This document shows positions 8,469 to 14,898 of a stretch of 64,000 nucleotides of DNA, piece by piece; the stretch's first letter is position 1; each line of letters starts with the position of its first letter. Source of the stretch: Chryseolinea lacunae (GTDB taxonomy: Bacteria; Bacteroidota; Bacteroidia; Cytophagales; Cyclobacteriaceae); assembly GCF_016735595.1 (NCBI RefSeq), contig NZ_JAERRB010000010.1, positions 124,001-188,000 of the forward strand, read 5' to 3'. The notes below the pieces were generated by a model. The model made no database searches and was not told where the DNA came from. It worked only from the letters and a program-made list of their open reading frames with translations. The position numbers and the translations under genes were made by a program.

Positions 8469-11400
8469 ATGGCAAATCGTTTCGTTGGTGCCCTTCAAAT
8501 CAAAACCCAGGAGCAGAAGCAAATTGTGCTGATGCTGTGCACGGGCTTTTTCATGGGGGTGTTCATTGCCACCTACCAGGTAACGGTCGACTCCCTCTTC
8601 CTGAACCGTATGGGCGACCAGTTAGACAAAGCCTTCCTGGTGGCCGGCGCGTTGGGGATCATCACCACAGGTCTCTTCTCATTCTTTCAAAACTGGATCA
8701 AGTTCACCACGCTGGCGTTGGGCAGTGTGGCCCTCATGTTCCTGTTCACCCTCAGTGCCTACTGGCTCATTCACTTTGGCGATCCCGCATTTACAGACCG
8801 GTTCATCTTTGCGCTCTATTGCATGTCGGGACCCAACACAGCGGTTCTGCTGTTGAGCTTCTGGGGAATCTTCGGGCGGCTCTTCAACTTCCGCCAGTCC
8901 AAACGCATCATCGGCTGGATCGACACGGGGCAACTTATTGCGGCCATCCTGGCCACCCTCATTTTTATACCCTTCACCTCCGAGATTTTTAAGGACACGT
9001 CCAACTACCTGCTCATTTGTGCCATCAGCATCGCCATGGTGTCGGTGTTGCTGTTCATCATTGCCCACACCTTTCCACTCTCCAAAAACGATCCGCGCGA
9101 GTTTGGCGTAACGGTTCGGCGCGAAACCAGCATCACCAAGATATTCTCGGATCAATACATCGTGCTTTTGTCGCTGTTCCTGCTGGTGTCGATGGTGATG
9201 TTCACTTTCAGCCAGTATACCTTCCAAACCCTGGTGACGGTGCAATACCCCAACGTGCGCGACCTCACCAACTTCAACTCGTTCTTCATCGGCGCGGTCT
9301 ATGGCATCAGCCTTATTCTGCAGACGTTTGTGAACCAGCGCATCATCAGCAACTACGGTCTGCGCATCTCCCTGTTTGTGTTGCCCATTGTGATGATCAT
9401 TTTCTCGGTGGGCTCCATCACCATGGGAACGGTGTTCGGGTTCGACAAAAGCATTTCGCCCACGGGGTTCATCTACTTCTTCCTGTTCGTTTCGCTGAGC
9501 CGCCTTTTCAACTGGACGTTGCGCGACTCGATGGAGAACCCGGTGTTCAAGCTGTTTTTCATTCCGTTGGAATCGCGCCTTCGCTTCAACATACAAGCCA
9601 AAGTGGAAGGGCTGGTGAACGAAAGCGCCCGTTTTATTGCAGGCATTCTCATTTTCGTGCTGGCATTCATTCCGTTCTTCAACATCCTGCACATATCCAT
9701 ATTCCTCATCATTCTGGCGGCCGTCTATTTTGTGGTGGTAAACAACCTCTATAAGGGCTATCGAAACAAGATCCGCCTTAAGCTGGAGAGCACGGAAGAA
9801 CATCAGGAAAAACTGGAAAAGGGCTATGCGCAAATCACCACGCGCCTGGAGAACATGCTCACGGTGCCCTACTCCAGCAAGGCTGTTTTTTCATATAAGC
9901 TGCTGGAGAAGATCAACGCAGCGCTGGTGCCGCAGTGGGCCAACAGCCTCATGAAAAATGAAGACGAAGCCGCGCGCTACTACGCCCAGGAAAAAATGAA
10001 CGAGCTGAAGGGGTTGTCGGTGTCGGACCAATATGTGATCCGCATGGACGAATCGAAAGTGGATGGCAGCGAGAAGAACGTGCTCAGCATGCTTGACCTG
10101 CAACTCATCATCGAGAACGGCGGCGACATCACCAAAACCCGCATCCAGAAGCTCACGCGTTCCACCAATCCCAACGACCGACACTATGCAGCCGAGTTGC
10201 TGCTTCACACCTCGAAAGACGAATGCACGTCGTTTCTCATGGAGCTGCTGAACGACACCGAACCCAAGGTGCGCAATACAGCCCTGAAGACGTCCATAAA
10301 AAAGAACAACCCCGAAGTGATCAACGCCGTGATCGAAAACCTGGGCAACCCGGTGTTCAGCAACCAGGCCATGAACGCACTGACGCTCATCGGGTCCGAA
10401 ACCTTGCCGGCTCTCGACTCGGCGTTCTACCGGAGCGGGCAGAGCACGCAGATGATGCTCCGCGTGATCCAGGTGATCGGCCGGATAGGGGGGCAGCGCG
10501 CCCGTGAAATTCTGTGGGGCAAAATCGACTACCCCAACAAGATCATCGTGTCGCAGGTGTTGTTGTCGCTGGGCGAATGCGGGTTCAAAGCCGGCATCTC
10601 GCAGATCACCCGCATCAAATACGCCATCGAATCCGATATCGCCGACATCAGCTGGAACCTCAGTGCGCTTCAGGAAGTGGGCGACGAGGGATTTCACGAA
10701 CAGATCAAAACCACGCTGCGTTCGGAAATTCAAAACGACATCGAACACATCTATATGCTGCTCACCATGCTTTACGACACCCGCTCGATACAGCTGGTGA
10801 AAGAGAACATCGACAGCGGCACGGCCGAGGGCATCACCTATGCCATCGAGTTGCTGGACGTGTTCTTGTCTGAGCAATTGAAGCAGCGCGTAATCCCCAT
10901 CCTCGACGACCTCACCGATGCCGAGCGCACCGGTCGTCTCGAAGACTTTTATCCCCGCATCAAACTCGACTCGAAACTGGTGCTGAAGTTCATGATCAAC
11001 CGCGACTTTGCACAGTCGAACCGGTGGACCAAAGCTTGTGTGATCTACCAGATCGGCATTCTGCGCATCGAAGACTTCAAGCTCGACCTCATTGCACAGC
11101 TCTTCAATCCCGACACACTCATTCGCGAAGTGTCGGCCTGGGCACTCAACAGGTTAAGTCCCGACGAGTATAAGAAAAACACCAAGCGTTTGGGTGATGT
11201 GATGGAAAAGGAATTGAATGCCCTCATCATTCAGTCGCGTAAGATGACAAGGTTCGAGATGGTGTTGTTTTTCCAGCGCAACAACTTCTTCGAAAATGTG
11301 CCGGGGCTCACGCTGTCTTACCTCGCCGACATCTGCGACGAGATCCACCTGAAGCCACACGATTCTCTGCCGCTCGACGAGAAACAGAACAACTCCTTCT

Positions 11401-11627
11401 ATGTGCTGGTGTCGGGCTCGGTCGATTTTTATCAGCGCGGGCAGTTGGTGTCGCAATTTGAAACGGGGCAGTTCATCGGCGAAATGCTGGGGCTTCCCAA
11501 CTTTGTAAACACCAACCTCATCATTGCCCGCAGCGAAACAGTGGTGCTGAAATTCAACAAAGACCAGTTCTACGAACTATTGTCAGACAATGTGAAGCTG
11601 GCCGATAAGGTATTGGAGTATATTTGA
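8469..11627 (+). CDS. ADP/ATP-translocase-like carrier fused to HEAT repeats and a cNMP-binding domain
   Basis: A 1052-residue multidomain protein. Residues 1-430 carry about 12 membrane helices resembling the NTT/Tlc nucleotide transporter branch (MFS fold). Residues about 430-480 form a charged linker or coiled coil. Residues about 500-870 are helical repeats of HEAT type (for example MELLNDTEPKVRNTALKTSI). Residues about 974-1045 resemble a cyclic-nucleotide-binding (CRP-like) beta roll, with FYVLVSGSVDFYQRG and FIGEMLGLP. Such NTT-HEAT fusions are known in free-living bacteria, but their substrates are unsettled. ATG at 8469 is preferred over an in-frame TTG at 8457, which lies inside the -7 box. 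Confidence 0.85.
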   Translation: MANRFVGALQIKTQEQKQIVLMLCTGFFMGVFIATYQVTVDSLFLNRMGDQLDKAFLVAGALGIITTGLFSFFQNWIKFTTLALGSVALMFLFTLSAYWLIHFGDPAFTDRFIFALYCMSGPNTAVLLLSFWGIFGRLFNFRQSKRIIGWIDTGQLIAAILATLIFIPFTSEIFKDTSNYLLICAISIAMVSVLLFIIAHTFPLSKNDPREFGVTVRRETSITKIFSDQYIVLLSLFLLVSMVMFTFSQYTFQTLVTVQYPNVRDLTNFNSFFIGAVYGISLILQTFVNQRIISNYGLRISLFVLPIVMIIFSVGSITMGTVFGFDKSISPTGFIYFFLFVSLSRLFNWTLRDSMENPVFKLFFIPLESRLRFNIQAKVEGLVNESARFIAGILIFVLAFIPFFNILHISIFLIILAAVYFVVVNNLYKGYRNKIRLKLESTEEHQEKLEKGYAQITTRLENMLTVPYSSKAVFSYKLLEKINAALVPQWANSLMKNEDEAARYYAQEKMNELKGLSVSDQYVIRMDESKVDGSEKNVLSMLDLQLIIENGGDITKTRIQKLTRSTNPNDRHYAAELLLHTSKDECTSFLMELLNDTEPKVRNTALKTSIKKNNPEVINAVIENLGNPVFSNQAMNALTLIGSETLPALDSAFYRSGQSTQMMLRVIQVIGRIGGQRAREILWGKIDYPNKIIVSQVLLSLGECGFKAGISQITRIKYAIESDIADISWNLSALQEVGDEGFHEQIKTTLRSEIQNDIEHIYMLLTMLYDTRSIQLVKENIDSGTAEGITYAIELLDVFLSEQLKQRVIPILDDLTDAERTGRLEDFYPRIKLDSKLVLKFMINRDFAQSNRWTKACVIYQIGILRIEDFKLDLIAQLFNPDTLIREVSAWALNRLSPDEYKKNTKRLGDVMEKELNALIIQSRKMTRFEMVLFFQRNNFFENVPGLTLSYLADICDEIHLKPHDSLPLDEKQNNSFYVLVSGSVDFYQRGQLVSQFETGQFIGEMLGLPNFVNTNLIIARSETVVLKFNKDQFYELLSDNVKLADKVLEYI

Positions 11628-11631
11628 GGCC

Positions 11632-11829
11632 ATGTCGCGATCGAAAAAGATCTTTGTGGGGGTAGTGATTTTGTTTGCCATACTGCTGGCCTATGCGAGC
11701 TACGACATCAGCCGGAAAACTTCATTTCCAGGGTCGAAATCACAACTTAAGCAACGTCTGAAGGAAAAATACATGCCCCTGGATTCCGGGGTTTCAGATA
11801 CTGTAAAGGGATTTTCAAAGAAAAATTGA
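11632..11829 (+). CDS. Small single-pass membrane protein, 65 aa
   Basis: Starts 4 bases after the stop of the transporter-like gene, so it is very likely co-transcribed. It has a basic N-terminus, one hydrophobic helix (residues 7-24, IFVGVVILFAILLAYASY) and a polar Lys-rich tail. No family recognised. It could be an accessory subunit of the carrier; this rests only on adjacency. Confidence 0.65.
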   Translation: MSRSKKIFVGVVILFAILLAYASYDISRKTSFPGSKSQLKQRLKEKYMPLDSGVSDTVKGFSKKN

Positions 11830-11859
11830 TTTTTTTTTGAGGAATTATGATGCAAACGG

Positions 11860-11889
11860 TTGTTTTGACAACGGATATTTGTATCTTTG
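11860..11889 (+). promoter_or_regulatory. Promoter of small RNA copy 1
   Basis: TTG at 11860-11862, a 19-base spacer and TATCTTTG at 11882-11889 (exact TAnnTTTG). It ends 4 bases before the conserved RNA segment. Confidence 0.75.
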
Positions 11890-11893
11890 AAAC

Positions 11894-11955
11894 AGATTAA
11901 AGCCAACTATAGACATGACAATCCCCCTTAGTCGAGTACTTCGGGGGATTTTCAA
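11894..11955 (+). ncRNA. Putative small RNA, copy 1 of 3
   Basis: The 22-base segment at 11894-11915, containing ATTAAAGCCAACTATAG, is identical in all three copies. It is followed by a hairpin: AATCCCCC (11920-11927) pairs with GGGGGATT (11943-11950), with an inner AGT/ACT helix and a five-base loop, then a T-rich tail. The lower stem has one C/U mismatch (11919 and 11951). A TAnnTTTG promoter lies 4 bases upstream. An ATG in this copy could open a short frame, but it is absent from copies 2 and 3, so the element is treated as non-coding. Predicted RNA length is about 60 nt. Confidence 0.72.
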
Positions 11956-12004
11956 TTTAGGGCATTTTGGTTCCTTATCCTCGTTATCCGTCGTTCAACC
12001 CTAC

Positions 12005-12059
12005 TATTTTCCAGTGAACGATTTCACGAATGCCAGTTGAAACACATACCTTACCTTTG
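12005..12059 (+). promoter_or_regulatory. Promoter and upstream element of small RNA copy 2
   Basis: TACCTTTG at 12052-12059 is an exact TAnnTTTG, 5 bases ahead of the conserved segment. A 28-base element at 12005-12032 (starting TATTTTCCA) recurs ahead of copy 3 with 23 of 28 identical bases and exactly the same distance to the RNA. The -33 box is weak. Confidence 0.7.
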
Positions 12060-12064
12060 ACCTA

Positions 12065-12130
12065 AGATTAAAGCCAACTATAGACAATAACAATCCCCCG
12101 GAGTCCAGGATTTCGGGGGATTGTTATTTT
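12065..12130 (+). ncRNA. Putative small RNA, copy 2 of 3
   Basis: The conserved 22-base 5' segment spans 12065-12086. The hairpin has a 12-bp perfect stem, AACAATCCCCCG (12089-12100) with CGGGGGATTGTT (12114-12125), continuing inward with wobble pairs, then ATTTT. The pair C12091-G12123 corresponds to A12267-T12299 in copy 3, a compensatory double change that keeps the stem. It lies 171 bases after copy 1 and 176 before copy 3. Confidence 0.75.
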
Positions 12131-12180
12131 CAGCCGTTCCCGGCAACGCTTTATCCCCGCCAGCGACGTCTCGTCCCCAT

Positions 12181-12236
12181 TATTTTCCAATGACCGATTT
12201 AAGGGATGATCATGTCAAAACTTGTTTTTACTTTTG
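12181..12236 (+). promoter_or_regulatory. Promoter and upstream element of small RNA copy 3
   Basis: TACTTTTG at 12229-12236 is an exact TAnnTTTG, 4 bases ahead of the conserved segment. The element at 12181-12208 repeats the one at 12005-12032 and sits 32 bases before the RNA segment, as in copy 2. No clear -33 TTG is present, which would suit activator dependence. Confidence 0.7.
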
Positions 12237-12240
12237 TTTC

Positions 12241-12306
12241 AGATTAAAGCCAACTATAGACAGTAAAAATCCCCCGAGGTCAAGGACTTCGGGGGATTTT
12301 TATTTT
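12241..12306 (+). ncRNA. Putative small RNA, copy 3 of 3
   Basis: The conserved 22-base 5' segment spans 12241-12262. It is followed by the longest of the three hairpins: 12264-12280 pairs with 12286-12302 (17 bp including one G-U), loop CAAGG, ending in TTTTTATTTT. The inner stem (GAGGT/ACTTC) differs in sequence from copies 1 and 2 but is still paired. The next gene starts 117 bases later behind the terminator, so this is not an attenuated leader in the simple sense. Confidence 0.76.
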
Positions 12307-12422
12307 AACACCCCTGGCATTTGTCTCGAAATTCACGACGACAGAAATTCCGTTTTTGCTAACCCCTGACCATATTTGTTAGGGTTATTGTACCTACAAT
12401 TGTTTTGTCTAACTTTTCATCT

Positions 12423-12797
12423 ATGAAAACTCGTGTAGTGTCTTTTGGGGTCCTGGCGTTTGTGGTGGTGCTGTTGGCCCAGTGCGTGAACCACAGTGCG
12501 CCCGAGGGTTTGTTTAATTGCCAGACGTCGGCAGAGGTGAGTTTTGCCACCGACGTGCAGCCCATCCTTCAATCCAGCTGTGCCATCACCGGCGACGGCG
12601 GGTGTCACGATGGGGGCAATGGTGCATCGCGCGACTGGCGTGTGTTTTCGAATGTCCAAAGCCATGCGCTTCAGATCAAAGACCGCGTGACCCGTCCTGC
12701 GGGCGCCAGTGGGCACATGCCCAAGATCGGCACAATAACCGACGCACAGATTCGCACGCTGGTCTGTTGGGTAGAGCAGGGCGCGAAGGCCAACTAA
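12423..12797 (+). CDS. Small secreted c-type-cytochrome-like protein with unusual heme motif
   Basis: A 124-residue exported protein. Residues 1-22 form a signal sequence ending LLAQC, possibly a lipobox with an atypical Gln before the Cys. The mature part follows the Bacteroidota small cytochrome pattern: FATDVQPILQSSC, then CHDGG, later GHMPKIGT (a possible distal Met ligand) and a C-terminal helix LVCWVEQGAK. The putative heme motif is C-x7-CH (SSCAITGDGGCH) instead of CxxCH. It leads a run with two YceI genes and a barrel. ATG at 12423 is chosen over TTG at 12405 because it gives a normal signal peptide. Heme attachment is unproven. Confidence 0.72.
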   Translation: MKTRVVSFGVLAFVVVLLAQCVNHSAPEGLFNCQTSAEVSFATDVQPILQSSCAITGDGGCHDGGNGASRDWRVFSNVQSHALQIKDRVTRPAGASGHMPKIGTITDAQIRTLVCWVEQGAKAN

Positions 12798-12809
12798 GAA
12801 GGGACAAAC

Positions 12810-13343
12810 ATGCAGATCGTAAAACTGATCGTTCTCTTGCTGGCAAGCGTGCCGGCCATGGCGCAGCGCTATAGCGCTGAGAAGACCTTTGTGTCGTTTT
12901 TCTCGAAGGCTTCGGTAGAAGATATTAAAGCGGAAAACACCAAGGCCGTGAGCATGTTCGACGCCACCTCAGGCGAGGTGGCCTATTCTGTTCCGATCAA
13001 GGATTTCAAATTCGCGAAGTCGCTCATGCAGGAGCATTTCAATGAAAAATACCTGGAGTCTGAAAAATACCCGAAGTCAACCTTCGAAGGCAAAATTGTA
13101 GGCTTCAAAGGTTTGGTGGAGGGCGTTCAGCAGGTGCATGCGCAGGGCAAACTCACCATCCACGGCGTGACCCACGACGTGGACATTCCGGGCACACTCG
13201 AAAAACAGGCCGACCGGCTTGTGATGAAATCGAAGTTCATGGTGAAGCTCGAAGACTATAAAGTAAGAATACCCCAGTTGTTTTGGAAGAACATCGCCGA
13301 ACAGGTGGAGGTCACGATCGACTTCACCTATCAGCCAAAATGA
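12810..13343 (+). CDS. YceI-family periplasmic protein (first paralogue)
   Basis: YceI proteins are extended lipocalin-like barrels that bind long isoprenoid or similar lipids in the periplasm. The 177-residue product has a signal peptide (cleavage after AMAQ), then the family fold with GEVAYSVPIKDFKF, MQEHFNEKYLESEKYP and GKLTIHGVTHDVDIPG. It starts 12 bases after the cytochrome-like gene, and a closely related paralogue follows 37 bases later. The pairing with a cytochrome-like protein suggests a redox or quinone-related role, which is an inference. Confidence 0.88.
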   Translation: MQIVKLIVLLLASVPAMAQRYSAEKTFVSFFSKASVEDIKAENTKAVSMFDATSGEVAYSVPIKDFKFAKSLMQEHFNEKYLESEKYPKSTFEGKIVGFKGLVEGVQQVHAQGKLTIHGVTHDVDIPGTLEKQADRLVMKSKFMVKLEDYKVRIPQLFWKNIAEQVEVTIDFTYQPK

Positions 13344-13380
13344 AAACCCTGTGACCTTGCGATCCGACTCACGCTAATCT

Positions 13381-13926
13381 ATGAAGCCTCTAAAACCCCT
13401 CTTGCTTCTCCTGATGTTGTCGACTCCGTGGAGCCTGGCAGCACAACAACGTTACTTCGCCGAGAAATCGGTGGTGTCGTTTTTCTCCGATGGTGTAGTG
13501 GAAGATATATCGGCCACCAATGCAAAAGTTACCAGCATCTTTGATGCGCAGGATGGCGAAGTGGCCTACCTGTTGGGCGTCAAGGATTTTCAGTTTGTGA
13601 ACAAGACCATGCAGATCCACTTCAACGAGAAGTATATGGACTCGGAGAAGTTTCCCAAGTCGTCGTTCCAGGGGCAGATCATCGGCTTTAGTCTGGCCGC
13701 GGGCGGCAAACAGGATGTGCACGCGAAAGGCAAACTCACGCTTCATGGCGTCACCAAAGAAATTGACGTGCCCGGCACCATCGAGGTGGTGGGCAATCGC
13801 CTGGCGCTGAAATCAAAATTCATTGTAAAACTATCGGACTATAACATCAAGATACCCCAACTGGTGTGGCAGAACATCGCCCAGCAAGTGGAAGTAACGC
13901 TCGACTTTATGTATCGGCCCCTTTAA
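13381..13926 (+). CDS. YceI-family periplasmic protein (second paralogue)
   Basis: A 181-residue signal-peptide-bearing YceI protein clearly related to its upstream neighbour: the same FNEKY, SEK-P-KS-F, KGKLTLHGVTKEIDVPGT and IPQLVWQNIAQQVEVTLDF blocks in the same order. The two genes are a tandem duplication that has diverged in the N-terminal and middle segments (YLLGVKDFQF against YSVPIKDFKF), so ligand preference may differ. Cleavage is likely after SLAAQ. The following gene starts 11 bases after the stop, consistent with one operon. Confidence 0.88.
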   Translation: MKPLKPLLLLLMLSTPWSLAAQQRYFAEKSVVSFFSDGVVEDISATNAKVTSIFDAQDGEVAYLLGVKDFQFVNKTMQIHFNEKYMDSEKFPKSSFQGQIIGFSLAAGGKQDVHAKGKLTLHGVTKEIDVPGTIEVVGNRLALKSKFIVKLSDYNIKIPQLVWQNIAQQVEVTLDFMYRPL

Positions 13927-13937
13927 ATCAACCTGCT

Positions 13938-14819
13938 ATGAAAAAACTAGTACTCATGTTTTTGCTTACCCCGTGCGTTGTGATGGCACAGAACGATTTG
14001 TTGGGTGAGTTGGAGAAAGATTCGAAGAAGGAAACTGAATATGCCTTCGCCACTTTTAAAGGAACACGCCTGGGCAACGGCCACACCGTGGAAACAAAAC
14101 CGGCAGGCACGCTGGAGTTTATATTTGGTCACCGCTTTGGTGCCATCAATGGCGGATCCTACGAAATGTTCGGACTCGACCAGGCCTATGTACGGCTTGG
14201 GTTGGACTATGGCATCACCGATCATCTTTCGGCAAGCATTGGCCGGAACTCAACCGACAAAACGATGGACGGCTATTTGAAATACAAGCTGCTACGTCAA
14301 AGCAGCGGCGTGAAAAACTTCCCGGTGTCGGTGACGGTGCTGGGTGGTGCCGCCTACAAGCTGTCGCCCAAAGATAACAAGGAGGTCGCGCCCGATTTCG
14401 AGAACGTGGACCGGCTGGCCTACACCGGCCAACTGCTCATTGCGCGCAAGTTCTCTCCGAACTTCTCATTCCAACTCATGCCCACGCTGGTGCACAAAAA
14501 TTATGTAACACAGTCCATCGAGAGCAACGATCAGTTTGCTGTGGGCTTTGGTGGTCGCATCAAATTGACGCGGAGCATCGCGCTCACGGGCGAATACTAT
14601 TACAACGTGAGCCGCGTCAGCGGGTCGCCCTACTATGACGCCATGTCGCTCGGCATCGACATCGAGACGGGTGGACACGTGTTTCAATTGTTGCTGACCA
14701 ACGCTATCGGCCTCACCGAGCGTGCCTTCATCACCGAAACGCGCGACAATTTCTTCGACGGCGATATTCACCTCGGCTTCAATGTGACACGCGCATTCCA
14801 ACTCAAAAAAAATAAGTAG
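13938..14819 (+). CDS. Outer-membrane beta-barrel protein (DUF5777-type)
   Basis: A 293-residue protein with a signal peptide (MKKLVLMFLLTPCVVMAQ) and a barrel of alternating aromatic and polar strands: GTLEFIFGHRFGAINGG, YVRLGLDYGITDHLSASIG, FAVGFGGRIKLTRSIALTGEYYYNV. The last strand ends in Phe-Gln-Leu followed by a short basic tail. The match to DUF5777 rests on recollection of its usual company with YceI proteins. ATG at 13938 is chosen because an earlier frame start lies inside the preceding gene and gives no signal peptide. It is the last gene of the cytochrome/YceI/YceI/barrel set. Confidence 0.8.
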   Translation: MKKLVLMFLLTPCVVMAQNDLLGELEKDSKKETEYAFATFKGTRLGNGHTVETKPAGTLEFIFGHRFGAINGGSYEMFGLDQAYVRLGLDYGITDHLSASIGRNSTDKTMDGYLKYKLLRQSSGVKNFPVSVTVLGGAAYKLSPKDNKEVAPDFENVDRLAYTGQLLIARKFSPNFSFQLMPTLVHKNYVTQSIESNDQFAVGFGGRIKLTRSIALTGEYYYNVSRVSGSPYYDAMSLGIDIETGGHVFQLLLTNAIGLTERAFITETRDNFFDGDIHLGFNVTRAFQLKKNK

Positions 14820-14863
14820 CACAAGCCGACCCGCTTTATGAAAAACTCTCCTGGTTTTTTACT

Positions 14864-14885
14864 TTTAGACTTTTAACCGTCTAAA
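14864..14885 (+). other. Small hairpin upstream of the symporter
   Basis: A 7-bp perfect dyad TTTAGAC / GTCTAAA around an 8-base loop lies 13 bases before the TTG start of the next gene. There is no T tract downstream, so it may be an operator or an RNA leader hairpin rather than a terminator. Confidence 0.4.
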
Positions 14886-14898
14886 TACAAGCCACGCA

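Noticed and set aside
8679-10877. Long antisense reading frames (384 and 328 codons) inside the nucleotide-translocase-like gene
   Set aside because: They are His/Glu/Gln-rich compositional shadows of a high-GC third-position gene on the other strand, with no domain, signal peptide or promoter.
11914-11960. Short ORF beginning ATGACAATCCCC in small RNA copy 1
   Set aside because: The ATG is replaced in copies 2 and 3 and the stem pairing, not the codons, is conserved.
11830-12422. Three repeats as a mobile element or phage attachment site
   Set aside because: No flanking direct duplication, transposase or integrase is present, and each unit carries promoter and terminator features instead.
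12307-12423. Small RNA copy 3 as the 5' leader or riboswitch of the cytochrome-like gene
   Set aside because: All three units have the same terminator and the upstream two have no gene following directly; 117 bases separate copy 3 from the gene. Read-through cannot be excluded but is not needed.
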